The translations under genes were made by a program, and so were the position numbers. This document shows, piece after piece, positions 40,148 to 51,284 of a stretch of DNA of 64,000 bases. The notes under the pieces were generated by a model, which saw nothing but the letters and a program-made list of their open reading frames with translations, had not been told where the DNA came from and did no database searches. This DNA is from Syngnathus acus (Eukaryota > Chordata > Actinopteri > Syngnathiformes > Syngnathidae). Positions within the stretch are counted from its first letter, which is position 1, and every line of letters begins with the position of its first letter. Location: contig NC_051098.1 in the NCBI RefSeq assembly GCF_901709675.1, forward strand, positions 11,500,918 through 11,564,917, read 5' to 3'.

Positions 40148-41155
40148 TAACAAGGGTAACTTGGAAAACATGTTGGAACGCGGCCCAGAGGACTAGAGCT
40201 TGACACCTGTGACCTTTGACCATGATATTTCCCTAATAAAGTGGCCTGTTATTAGGTACACTTGAAAATGGCGGTGTACCTAATGGAGTGTCCGTGTGAT
40301 TCCCTCGTTAAGTGCACCTGCGTGAAAAGTTTTAGCTCTTGCAGAACGTGAAAGGCGCTAAAACTTTTCACGCAGGTGCGCTTAACGAGGGACACTTGGA
40401 AAACATGTTGGAACGCGGCCCCGAGGACTAGAGCTTGACACTTGTGACCTTTGACCATGATATTTCCCTAATAAAGTGGCCCGTTATTAGGTACACTTGA
40501 AAATGGCGGTGTACCTAATGGAGTGTCCGTGTGATTCCCTCGTTAAGTGCACCTGCGTGAAAAGTTTTAGCGCTTGCAGAACGTGAAAGGCGCTAAAACT
40601 TTTCACGCAGGTGCGCTTAACGAGGGACACTTGGAAAACATGTTGGAACGCGGCCCCGAGGACTAGAGCTTGACACTTGTGACCTTTGACCATGATATTT
40701 CCCTAATAAAGTGGCCCGTTATTAGGTACACTTGAAAATGGCGGTGTACCTAATGGAGTGTCCGTGTGATTCCCTCGTTAAGTGCACCTGCGTGAAAAGT
40801 TTTAGCTCTTGCGGAACGTGAAATGAGCTAAAACTTTTCACGCAGGTGCGCTTAACGAGGGACACTTGGAAAACATGTTGGAACGCGGCCCCGAGGACTA
40901 GAGCTTGACACCTGTGACCTTTGACCATGATATTTCCCTAATAAAGTGGCCTGTTATTAGGTACACTTGAAAATGGCGGTGTACCTAATGGAGTGTCCGT
41001 GTGATTCCCTCGTTAAGTGCACCTGCGTGAAAAGTTTTAGCTCTTGCAGAACGTGAAAGGAGCTAAAACTTTTCACGCAGGTGTGTTTAACGAGGGTAAC
41101 TTGGAAAACATATTGGAACGCGGCCCCTCGAGGACTGGAGGTCGACACCCCTGGT
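40148..41155. repeat. 235-bp tandem satellite, about 4.5 copies
   Basis: Near-identical units start at about 40244, 40479, 40714 and 40949, with a partial copy before the first. Each unit contains a hairpin with 35-nt arms (40302-40336 and 40357-40391 in the first unit, one mismatch) around a 20-nt loop. It also holds a GGCCCCGAGGACTAGAGCTTGACAC-type stretch resembling an hAT end. The four 68-72 aa minus-strand frames are by-products of the repeat. Confidence 0.92.
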
Positions 41156-41158
41156 TTA

Positions 41159-41590
41159 AGTGAAAAGTGCCACACCCGCCCTCACCCCCACTTTCTGATT
41201 GGCTGTTTGATCTGTGACATCACTTGGACACTCCATTAGGTACACCGCCATTTTCAAGTGTACCTAATAACAGGCCAATTCATTAGGGAAAAATCATGGC
41301 CAAAGCTTATCTGAAAGTGAAAAGTGCCACACCCGCCCTCACCCCCACTTTCTGATTGGCTGTTTGATCTGTGACGTCACACGGACACTCCTTTAGGTAC
41401 GCCGCCATTTGCAGGTGTACCTAATAACAGGCCAGTTCATTAGGGAAAAATCATGGCCAAAGCTGAACTGAAAGTGAAAGTGCCACACCCACCCTCACCC
41501 CCACCTTCTGATTGGCTGGTTGATCTGTGACGTCACACGGACATTCCATTAGGTACACCACCATTTTCAGGTATACCTCATAATTTTATG
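41159..41590. repeat. About 155-bp tandem repeat, three copies
   Basis: Units begin near 41159, 41315 and 41469 with AAGTGAAAAGTGCCACACCC and end with GGCCAATTCATTAGGGAAAA-type sequence; copies diverge by several percent. Each carries ACTCCATTAGGTACACC, which is also the inverted form of a segment in the neighbouring 235-bp satellite. Confidence 0.88.
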
Positions 41591-42393
41591 CATCATTTGT
41601 ACGTGTCAAGAATGTGTATTTGACTACTTGCTCTTTATTTTGGGGGACACCAACACATATTACACAACGTAAAACACATATACATATTGTAATATAAAGC
41701 AGTTAACCAAATGTCAGATTTTTGTTTTCATGCCCAAAACAATAAAAATAAGAAATAAAACACCAGACACGTTTTAACAGGTTTGAATGTTTATTAAAAT
41801 AATAATAAAAGTAAATTCCAAACCAGCAATCTAATGTGAAACTGCAGTAGATATATTGGATAACAATATTTAGGCGTATATATGCATACACGGTTTTTAA
41901 AAACTATCAGTTATAAAATCAAGATTACCCAAAGAGAAGCATAATCTCCCCGTTTTTGCATAACGGCGCATCCCTTCATGCAATAAAGTTAGCCGCTAGC
42001 TTGGAGAAAACGCGCATAAAAGAAGTGGTGTTTCAGTGAGTGGTTCTTTCTTTCCTTGGCAAATCGTAAATCGACATTCTGGCTTGCATAGTCCACGCCA
42101 GGAGGGAGAGACGCAACACGTTCACTGACTGATCCGTTGATGCACGGGAAGGAAGGCAGTTGACCCATTGACTCGTTCCCTCACTGATCCGTCCGTTCTC
42201 GCGATGAACTGGAAATGCAAATCACTCAGTTAATGACTCGTTCACGCACACATCCGTTCAGTTGGTGAACGGGAAGTGACGTCATTTTCTTCTTCGTTTT
42301 GTTTTACGGCGAGGTGGCACCAGCTTCAATGGGCATTACTGACACCTACTGGTTGAAGTCATATGAACTGAAAAAAGAACGAATCGCTTTAGG

Positions 42394-44041
42394 AAGTGAT
42401 TCGTTCACTCTCGTTCACTGAAAAGTTCGTTCTTTTGAACGTATCGTTCACTCACGAGCCAACACTATTATGTACTTACCCAACGCGCGCTGAACACAAT
42501 ACTGAACGGATAACGCCTCAGATTTAGGGTTCGATTCCCCATCCTTGCGATATGTGCTAAGCGTTGTTGCACAAGTATGCATACCTATTTATTGCGATGA
42601 GATTCATCATGTCTTCGTAATACTATAAACAGATTATTTTGTTCCATTTTTTTTAGATGTTACCTGCTGACAGTTTCGACTGGTACTTCATTCTTCAGAG
42701 CAGTCATCCGACGTGCTGCTGCACACCGTCTAATACTTGGAGATGTGGTCCACAAAATCTTAAAACTGAGATATGTAACGTGCCTGTGATTTAAAATAAT
42801 TAATTTTTTTCGACAACTCAGATTGTTAGAAAAATTCTATTACCAAGTGGACTATTTAGATGAATAAATGGAAAATAATTAGCAAAATGGTGACAATTTA
42901 TTTGCTGCTGTTTTATTATGAAAAGACTCAATTCTCCATCTCAGTTGAGTTACATTCAAGTCTGCAAATCACATTGTCTCAATTCTTTTACTCTGAACAC
43001 TTGCTCCTTTGCTGCATTTGTAGGAATGACATACTCCAACTGCCTTTTACAAATACCTGAGGAGGATGTAGCTAACATATTCTTGAGCATCACTCACAAT
43101 GCAAGCAACAACAACAAAAAATTATATAAGGTCATCCAACATTGGAAAAACAATTCAAAAGGTTGATAGCACTCTGCACATACCAACTACAACACAATGA
43201 TTCTCTGAGCATTGTAAACGGATTCAACACCAAACTTAAAAAACAACTGGCATTGTGGATTTAAGGATTGTTTGTGTTAAAAAAAAAAAAGCAAATAAGA
43301 AAGGAGAAAGAAAAAATGCAAAAATACAAATCAAGTCATTTCGTGGCAAATATCAGGTGAAGTGGTAGAAAATAAAATAATCATTATTTAAATAAAGTAA
43401 ATTATTTTGGATCTGAGAATATCTAGCCACAATTGTTAAAACAAAAACAAACATATTAAAGGCTTCGCAATGTTACAATGAGGCTGACAAAAGCACCACT
43501 TTTGTTCTCTTTCCACATACATCCATGCAGTATAGGCTCAGTCATCTTGGCAAATTATTTTCTGTTATATTTCTTTCCTAAATACATCTTCTTTAACATG
43601 TGATCACCCCAAACCAAATGTCCATCATCACTTTTTTTGCACAAAAATTATGTTTTCATTCAAGTCTGTCTCACAGCCCGAATCAACTTAACAGTCAGCC
43701 ATTTTCACTTGCTTGTGTACACATTTTCTGTTCTTTTTTTAACATAAGATCCAGGAAGTTCATGAGAGTGAGCACTCAGAAAACACAAGTATGGCGGAGA
43801 ACATTTATACCTCAAAATTGAAGCAGACGCAACACTGTGACAGAATAATTCAGTTTTGTTCCAGTTGGCAGATTGGATGTTAATATAATTTCTTCAATCA
43901 TTCTTCAATGAAAACGGAGGCCAATGACTAAGTGGCTATTTCAAGGTCACAGTGAAGCCAGAGTCAATCCTTGTTGAGGGGGGAAAAAAAAGGACCTTTT
44001 TAGTGGTGATGGAAATGTGGAAGTGGAATTATTGTGCCGTC
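42394..44041 (-). other. rnf26: rnf26 3' flank and probable 3' UTR
   Basis: No gene-like frame. A minus-strand AATAAA (TTTATT at 42897-42902) about 1.1 kb past the stop codon could end the rnf26 message, a plausible UTR length. The area is A/T-rich. Confidence 0.45.
42490..42552 (+). repeat. tRNA-Arg-like fragment
   Basis: ACGGATAACGCC resembles the tRNA-Arg D-arm and A-box, and GGGTTCGATTCCCC is a B-box and T-arm. The anticodon region is not well formed. Probably a degenerate tRNA-derived repeat just outside the foldback arm. Confidence 0.4.
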
Positions 44042-45331
44042 TCAAAGGTACACCTCGATGGTGTCGAAAATAATGCGGCGACACAGCGGGCAGTTGTGCT
44101 GGTAGAAGGGCTGCTGCAGAAGGATGTCGGTGCAGCCTCGACACAAGCATAGATGCCTGCACGGCAGCAGCACCACCGTTTTGGCGCAGTCGTGGCAGAT
44201 GACGCACATCTTGCGTTGCTCCTGCTCGTTCAGCAGCGTCAGCAAGTTCTCCGCCGGGGGGCGCCACAGCTGCTCCGCCTTCAGAGGTCTCGCCTCGCTC
44301 GATGACGCCGATGCCGGACGCTCCTCTGGGTGGTCTCCCGCCCTGCCGTCGGGCGGGTCTCGTCTGATCTCCTCGCCGTCTGGATCGCCGCCCGCTCGGT
44401 TCTCCCTGTGGAGCTGCGTCCTCAGCGCCAGGCTCAACTGGCTGCTGTGGCGAGACAGCTGTCGCCAGATTCTTCTCTCCAGCAGGTACAGTTGAAGCAT
44501 CACCCGGCGCAGGTGCCGCAGGACGCCTCGTAATAAACGTAGAGCTGAATGGAGCGCCGTGGAAAGTCTCTGGATTGCCGGGAAGGCGTTGACACAAGCC
44601 GCAATTCTCTGCGTGGTGACTTCTGGGTTAAGGTAGGCCGTTGTTGCCAGCGCTATGCCGACGGTGAGCGCCAGGCCATACGTGTTGAGTATGAAGATGC
44701 TGATAAAGATGTGCAGCAGTGATGCCAGAAAGTCCAAAGCCAGCTTGAAGGGTGACCACAGGAAGGCGGACGTGCCGATCAGGCTGCTGTAGAGGAAGGT
44801 GAGGAAAGTCAGCGTGAGCTCCAGCGCCATCTGCAGCGGGCTGGAAACCGTCTGCCACACGCTGAGCACGGCCGAGTACACGTTGAGGGCGGCGATGAGG
44901 GCGTAGTTGACCCCCGTGTTGACCAGGTAGACCAGGAGGTTGAGCGCGATGCTGCAAGCCTCCAGCAGTGACAGCAGCCCCCGACACAGCTGCTCCTTGC
45001 CACGGAGCAGCACGTGCGTCAACAGGTAGCCCACCATCTTCAAGCTCTCTAGAAGTCCCTCCAGAGACAGCATGAGGCGGCCCAGCACGGCCGTCGCACC
45101 TTGGGCGATGTGGGACGTTGCCTCCGCCGTGGAGAGCAAGCAGAGAAGTCCCAAGTTGCCAAGCTCCAGGATGGAGTACACGAACAATGCAGGCAGGTTG
45201 ATTATAAAGTGATACACTGCCAGGACAGCGCGGACTACTGTGTGGACGAGGAGGAAATTGACGTCCAGCAATAAACAGACTGCATCGAGACATTTTCCTA
45301 CAGTGGAAATGACAATGTTTACTGGTCCCAT
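44042..45331 (-). CDS. rnf26: rnf26, RING finger protein 26 (membrane E3 ubiquitin ligase)
   Basis: ER-anchored E3 ligase that in mammals positions endosomes through SQSTM1 and modulates STING turnover. Single open frame of 429 aa (human 433 aa; intronless CDS there too). Residues 1-260 contain several hydrophobic membrane segments, opening with GPVNIVISTVGKCLDAVCLL. A charged linker follows, then residues 376-417 form the C3HC5 RING: CVICHDCAK, LPCRHLCLCRGC and NCPLCRR. The family-typical C-terminus VYL is kept. I chose the ATG at 45331 because its context AGCATGG is strong and it aligns with the human N-terminus; the frame extends upstream only to a TTG. It is divergent to mcam and convergent with c1qtnf5. 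Confidence 0.95.
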   Translation of the reverse strand: MGPVNIVISTVGKCLDAVCLLLDVNFLLVHTVVRAVLAVYHFIINLPALFVYSILELGNLGLLCLLSTAEATSHIAQGATAVLGRLMLSLEGLLESLKMVGYLLTHVLLRGKEQLCRGLLSLLEACSIALNLLVYLVNTGVNYALIAALNVYSAVLSVWQTVSSPLQMALELTLTFLTFLYSSLIGTSAFLWSPFKLALDFLASLLHIFISIFILNTYGLALTVGIALATTAYLNPEVTTQRIAACVNAFPAIQRLSTALHSALRLLRGVLRHLRRVMLQLYLLERRIWRQLSRHSSQLSLALRTQLHRENRAGGDPDGEEIRRDPPDGRAGDHPEERPASASSSEARPLKAEQLWRPPAENLLTLLNEQEQRKMCVICHDCAKTVVLLPCRHLCLCRGCTDILLQQPFYQHNCPLCRRIIFDTIEVYL

Positions 45332-45775
45332 GCTCTCAGTGTGTCCGCACGTCAAAGTCCATGTTTGTTTGCATGCTCAGTTCTATCGCATTTAAATCAT
45401 CACGTGATCCTTTTGTTGCAACATCCTTTAAAAAGGAGGAATTATTTTACTTTTTTTCCTGAAGCAACGGGGAGCTGGCGACGAAGGCACAACCGGATGT
45501 TTACTCTCGAATATGAACTGAAGACTTCCGCCGTACTTACGTGGTTCGTTCGTTTTCTTTGCTTTCATTTGTGAACTGCAATGCGATCAGTTAATGTATA
45601 TTTCTCATTGATGAGTTGAATTAGTTAATAGGAAGGATCATTAGAGAACGGCAGCGGAAACGTTCACTGTTGGCTTCAACACGCTTCTTGTCGTTGAGGA
45701 GGGCGCCATATTTGTTTTGGTCACGTCCTCTTACTACTTTCGTGACGTCACTCTGCGCCTGCGCAATATCCGCTC
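45332..45775 (-). promoter_or_regulatory. rnf26: rnf26 promoter region
   Basis: Upstream of the rnf26 start lies a CpG-containing stretch with an ETS-like ACCGGATGT at 45491, a palindromic CRE TGACGTCA at 45743-45750, and an NRF1-like TGCGCCTGCGCAA at 45754. This is typical of a housekeeping promoter without a TATA box. The exact start site and 5' UTR cannot be fixed. Confidence 0.5.
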
Positions 45776-46912
45776 TGCCCTCTGAAAAAGCATTTTTAAT
45801 TCAATACTATGGCTGCAATTTATTAACTAGAATAAGGAGATACTTTATTTTATATAAAGAAAAACGGTAATAAATCATTAGAATTTGTTCAGCTAAGACA
45901 CTTTGAAATATTTCGTTTTTTTATTTGATTTGTTTATTTCGGCATGTACGTACATCAGCAGACTTACAAGCAAGACATTAATAAAATCATAAAAATTATC
46001 TCATCTTATTTGAATTTCATTTTGTGTTTTATATGTAAATTGGAGATCAAGAAGGAGGGCAAAAAGCTATTTTAGAGGGTGCTCAAGAGCTACTTGGTAT
46101 TTTAAATCAACTATAGGAAGCACTATTTTAAACCAAATATAGGAATAATTTGTGCATGGATTTTTGTCACATTTTATGGGGGAGCGAGGACAGAAGATTT
46201 CCTCCATTTACTGGACTCGACTGTATCGACACACAATGTATGAAGTTGTGTTTTTCCTTATGCCATACTACGTATGCAATATTTCCCTGCTGTTATTCTT
46301 CACTCATTTCCGCCAACCTGTTAATCTTAATGTCATCTGTATTTCCTTCCTCACCTTAATCTGCCTCATCCTCCCTGTCTGAGCTGTTTAGTAATGAACC
46401 TTTGTTTTCTTTTCAGAGGTGGCGGTGGTGTTGTTCTGTTCCAGACCGTCGGACACATGACGAATGACATTTATTTAAGCGTCTGCCACAACAGGGGATA
46501 CGCTGCAAGCGGCTATAAAAGGTACTTTTCTCTTGACCATGAAGCTTCTTGCTCCTTTTATGGTAGTAAACACTATCAGGTCGACGTTAGCCAAACAGCC
46601 AGTCAGCTTCCTGTGTTTGTTTTGTGCAAGTTCAAATTGCTCCTTTCCAAATGAACACTTATCAAATGGTTTGCTGCTTCTGCGGGGATTTCTAAAGTGT
46701 TTTTTATGGGCTAATGAAGTATCGGGTATCAGGTGCCCCCACTTTCACTGACTCTTTGGTGAAAATGATGGAAGGTAGGTGCAATTACATTCACGAACAT
46801 TCACACACACATTGTGAAGAGAAGGCTTGATCAGCAGACTTTCCAGCTGATCGGACACTTGGCGCATCCTGCAAGCCCTGTACAGAAGAATTCGTGGTCA
46901 GAAAAAAACAAG

Positions 46913-46933
46913 CCCCCCCCCCCCCCCCCCCCC
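46913..46933 (+). repeat. C21 homopolymer
   Basis: A run of 21 C followed by an A run. Such tracts are unstable and prone to sequencing error. Confidence 0.95.
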
Positions 46934-48109
46934 AAAAAAAGGGCAAAAGACTCATCCAGGATGAATCCCAGCAACCTTGACGTTTTTCCTTCAAAGAGCC
47001 TCCACGGACGACAACAACGACGTAGCAGCGATTGGGCGTCTCACCCTCGCGGGTCATTTCCCCCTTTTAGAAGACAGGAAGTGTGTGACCTGCTCTTCCT
47101 CTTCTTTTGTCTGCTCAAGCGCCCAAGGAATTCCAAGAACTCCTTACTACTTGACCCCGAACTTCAGCGTGAAGAACTTTAGTGATGAATTTCTAAAGCT
47201 CTTGTCTTTTATGAACAGTAGCACAAACATTTCATTTTGTAAGACTTTGATCGGCCTTTCTCAGGACCTTGAGCACGTCACGCGAGCATCTGCAGGATGT
47301 TGCTGCAACTTCCTACTTGGATTTTTGCTACTCTGTTTCTGTCCAGTCAGATTACATTGTGTCATGTATCCAATAATAAACTACACGAGTAGTTTAGCTT
47401 GAATGATGCGAGTCGGGTTTCGTGTAACTCAAAACTCTTTTTTTTTTTTTCTTCCCAGGAAATCCCCATGTATACTGCATTAAAGCATCTTTTCTCCACA
47501 TAAAGATATCAGTGGGGCAATTATGGAGACTAACTCCGCCCACTCGGCGTAATCATCATGGCAAAGGAACGTTCACATCTTGTCAAAGTGTCTCTTTGTC
47601 ACATTCTTCGTTGCCCTGACAGCATTTTGCAGAAATGCTAATTCCTCTCCCACTCGGCGATAACTGGAAGCCCCCCCTCGTCATCGTCGGGCAGGAGCAG
47701 GCACAATAGGCGTCTCTCATGATGGGTGGACAACGCCCAGAAAAGACGCCCTCTCAAGACTGGCCTCAATGGCTCGGAAAGAATGACTACTTTTCCTCGC
47801 CTTCCTTCCTTGGGCCTTGAGCGTAACACTCAGCCCCGGTGTGGTGTCAAGCCATCAGTCACACTGGGGCGCCATACGCAAACACCAACAAGTGAGGACA
47901 GCAGGCGAGATAAATACAGCTTCAAAACAGATGGGACCGAAATAACCCAATTTGGCGTTCATTTGATTCCAATTACAAGGTCGAAAATGGAATGAGTGCC
48001 ACTCACTGACCTTTTGTCTTGGCTTACATGAAATGAAAATATATTTTGAATCAATCAAACTGTATGGATGGATGCAGGGACAGATGTACAGAATGACAGA
48101 CGGATGGAC

Positions 48110-48470
48110 TTTTACTTTCTTCCTACTTTTTCCTCATCTGCCTTTCCTTCTTTCTTTGTCCTTTCCTCCCTTATGTCTTTTTCCCTTTAATCTTACTTCC
48201 TGTTTTTCTTACTCTTGACCCCCCTCCTTTTCTTTTTTCTTCCCCCTTCCTTCTTTCTATATTTCATTCTTCCATCTTTTCTTTTGTCTTTCCTTCCTAT
48301 TCATTCTTTCTCATTTGGCCACAAAAAGGCAAAATTTCACAGTAAAAAAAAAACAAAAGGCAAAAAACACTTTATTTTAACTTAATGAATGAGACTGCAT
48401 TTTTTTCCCTTTTGTTCTACTTCCATCTTTATTCCTTCCTTCCTTTCTTTCCTTCTTTATATTAGAGGAC
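48110..48470 (+). repeat. TTCC/TTTC pyrimidine-rich tract
   Basis: Degenerate polypyrimidine sequence, broken by an A-rich segment around 48320-48370. Low-complexity DNA without other signal. Confidence 0.75.
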
Positions 48471-49862
48471 AATATCACAAGGATGATATTTAACAGAACA
48501 CACTTGGGCCGTCCTGCAGGAAGTCCTGTCCTTTGTTATACATTGTCACTTATTCTCTAATGCAGGGACAGAAAAGATACTTTGTGACTTCAGGCTCTGT
48601 CTGACTTCAGCTTTTTGCATAAACAGAACTGCTGCTTCACTCCAGATTGCATTTAGGCATAAAACGATTTGCTGAGGGACAAGGTTCTCCTCCAACATGC
48701 GCTTGTTCTGTCTTGGCCTGGGAACCTTGTCGAGGAGGGGGCCGTCCTTTTCCTGCTTCTGTTTTCCCCGTTCAGCCCCCATGACATCAACCCACCGCCC
48801 TGTAAATTCCCACATGCCCTTTCCAGGATGTATCATATTAAATTTAGCCCAAAGGCGACTCTTTTTGCGTGTCATACTTAAGGAATTTTTAGAGGCTTCT
48901 CTCAAATCATTTTCCCCAAGTCGGCTATTTTTCTTTACGCGCGGTCATTGTCGCATTGCGTGTGCCACACCTTAACTCCAAGGCAGCTCATTATTTATTG
49001 ACCTTGGTTGAACAGTGCAGTTGTGTTAAGAATATATAAGTACTTGAAAGTGTGTGTAGCACAGCAAGACGATCCACAAATGACAATTGTTCCCTTCAGT
49101 TCCGTTAAGATGGAATGTTTCCGTTTCCTTTACAATACAAAGCGCAGCTATCACAGGTGGCTCAGACAACGATGACATCTTATCGGTATTGGCCTCATCT
49201 TTCCATCAAAACACAAAGAGACATTGTCCGTATCTCCATGAGCTGCTTCTCTCCGATAATCTTTACGAGGGGAAACATGAATCACGTTAAAAAAAACTGA
49301 AAGCAGTGTTTGACATGTTTCAGTGCTCTGTTATGATAAAATCAGAATCATTCATTTTGCAATTAGATGGCTATTCTGAATTAAAATGTGATGCTGATAA
49401 AAATTGAGGCGGCACAACTGTCGCGTTTGCCCGCCCCCGCACGAGCGAGACAAACAAAAGTCATCCAATAAATCTCATTTGTGTGGACTGAGCAGACAAA
49501 GCATAGATTATGTGTCCTGTTGCAGGGCCGCCACATCACACATGCCACACAGGCCAGATTAGTCTGGACTCTATTTTGGTGATGGGTACGATCCAACCAA
49601 TTTGAGCATTTGTCCTCAAGTGAAGGGTGAAGGCATGCACAGTGCCATGTTGTTGGCACCCACAAAATCTCCCCGGGCTGCTCTCTCATAAACTCTTGTT
49701 TGCGTTGCTAACAAATCAAAACAAATACTGTACAGGAATAGAGCAAACAAATCTGATTTGTTGATATGAAAACAAATATTGGTGTAACACAACCCCTCGG
49801 ACAAAGTGGACTTTCTAGAATCGAATTAGGTGTATAATGCGTCATTATTTAGTCTCAAGCAG

Positions 49863-50103
49863 GCACTGGCAAAGCTAGCATTTTTTTCCTTGGGGGGCTG
49901 TGAGGTGGCCAAGGATATCTCAGGGGGTCCGCAAAATAAAATATATTTTTTTTACAAATCCTAAAAATGTTCCCTATGGAGGACAGGTGGAAATGTTGAA
50001 AAAATAAATGTGGGAAAAATCAGAAAATAGCCTAAAGTCAATTATCAGAAATTTTTTGGGGAGGCAGTGCCCCCGCGGCTCTTCCCTCTAGCTCCGCCAG
50101 TGC
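49863..50103. mobile_element. Small inverted-repeat transposable element (MITE-like)
   Basis: GCACTGGCAAAGCTAG at the left end and CTAGCTCCGCCAGTGC at the right end are inverted repeats with two mismatches. AAGCAG immediately flanks both ends as a likely target duplication (49857-49862 and 50104-50109; AAGCAGG if one end base is shared). 241 bp, non-coding. The termini look hAT-like, though hAT duplications are normally 8 bp. Confidence 0.65.
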
Positions 50104-51212
50104 AAGCAGGTATTAGAGTATTTACAAGTGCTTAAAGTGTCCAAACAATAAAAGAGCCGCCTCTCCTCTATCCCTTTTGGACGCAACAGGGATCATGAGC
50201 GTAGAACGCCTTCAGAATTACAGTAACTTTGATATGCCTGGCTTCTCCATATGGAGCCGTGCCAGTCCGCTTGGCAGCCACATGTGTCAGACGCAGTGTT
50301 CCAGCACTAAAGGTCAGAGATCAACATGCACCACACATCTTAGCATTCTTTCATCTGCGTCCAAGTGCACCGACTAGGAAATTTCACACGATATCAAACA
50401 AAGTCACGAAAGGACGACTTTGGTGCCCAGATTGTTTGGCTTTACGACGGACTTTGCAGATTGTATGCAACTGATGTTGCTGCTCGTGACGCCGCCGTTC
50501 ATTTGGGTTTCAAACCGTGAAATGTTTAACATGCAGGCAGCAGTTTGATTTTAGTTTTGGACCAACCATCACTATGGACAGAATCTTCAAAGCAAAGTAT
50601 TGGACAAATTAACCGACTATGCACCATGCTACTGTCTGAGAATGTGTTTCGTAATATCAAACGGGGTCATGTGTTCGGCACTCTTATTCTATTACAAGTT
50701 TGGCAAACTGCAGACATATTCCATCAGCGAAAGCCAAGACCGTGTTCACTCAGACTGTTTACCTGCCGGGAGACCAGCAGAGAGAGAGAGAGAGAGAGGC
50801 GGGAAAGAGCAAGAGAGGTCAGCAGCATCACATACTGTACTGTAAATGATATGATGTCTTCTGGCAGGTGTTTTAACATACTTTGGACCACTTTATTCCC
50901 TGCCATGGAGCCATATTAAGATCGGTATTCGGCATGGAGGCGGAGTGTGTTGATCAAGATATAAAGTTTAGTTCACAACAAGCAGAATTAATTTTTTGCT
51001 CATATGAAATTATTTTGAACACATGCAGTGGCAATTATGCTGCAGGGCAGGCTTACCAGTTTTTTTTCATATTTGATTTAAAGTGCAACTACCACCATCA
51101 TAAATTTATAAATATACAGAAAGTCACCCGGACTTGCATTTCATAGTGCGATTCAAATGAACCTTATTTCTTCATATTAATTTCATTTTGACTGTAAATT
51201 AACAATGAACTC

Positions 51213-51284
51213 ATTCATTTGACTATAAATATATATATTGAGAGACAGAAAATTCACCTTCAATATATTTATAGTCAAATGAAT
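51213..51284. repeat. AT-rich hairpin upstream of mcam
   Basis: ATTCATTTGACTATAAATAT at 51213 and its reverse complement ending at 51284 form arms of about 24 nt around a loop of about 20 nt, roughly 200 bp before the mcam start codon. Both arms include TATAAATA-type sequence. Confidence 0.8.

Larger units (their letters stand above)
39180..42393. mobile_element. 3.2-kb foldback element with 0.7-kb inverted arms
   Basis: The left arm (39180 to about 39895) and right arm (about 41678-42393) are long imperfect inverted repeats. Examples are CCTAAAGTGATTCGTTC against GAACGAATCGCTTTAGG at the tips, TATGCATATATACGCC near 39691 against GGCGTATATATGCATA near 41873, and GGTTAACTGCTTTATA near 39866 against TATAAAGCAGTTAACC near 41693. 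The centre holds two satellite arrays rather than a transposase. Target duplication was not found. The structure fits a foldback-type DNA transposon or a large palindromic duplication. Confidence 0.75.

Noticed and set aside
40252-41175. Four similar 68-72 aa minus-strand ORFs that could look like a gene family
   Set aside because: They repeat at exactly the 235-bp satellite period and lie across its hairpin; no independent coding evidence.
39995-42552. Functional tRNA genes
   Set aside because: Both tRNA-like pieces have A- and B-box resemblance, but stems and anticodon regions are imperfect; better explained as SINE heads or tRNA pseudogenes.
44628-45293. 221-codon minus-strand ORF overlapping rnf26
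   Set aside because: An out-of-frame shadow of the rnf26 coding sequence; the other frame carries the RING and membrane segments.
45332-45355. Upstream extension of the rnf26 frame
   Set aside because: It begins with TTG, not ATG. The ATG at 45331 has a strong context and aligns with the human N-terminus.
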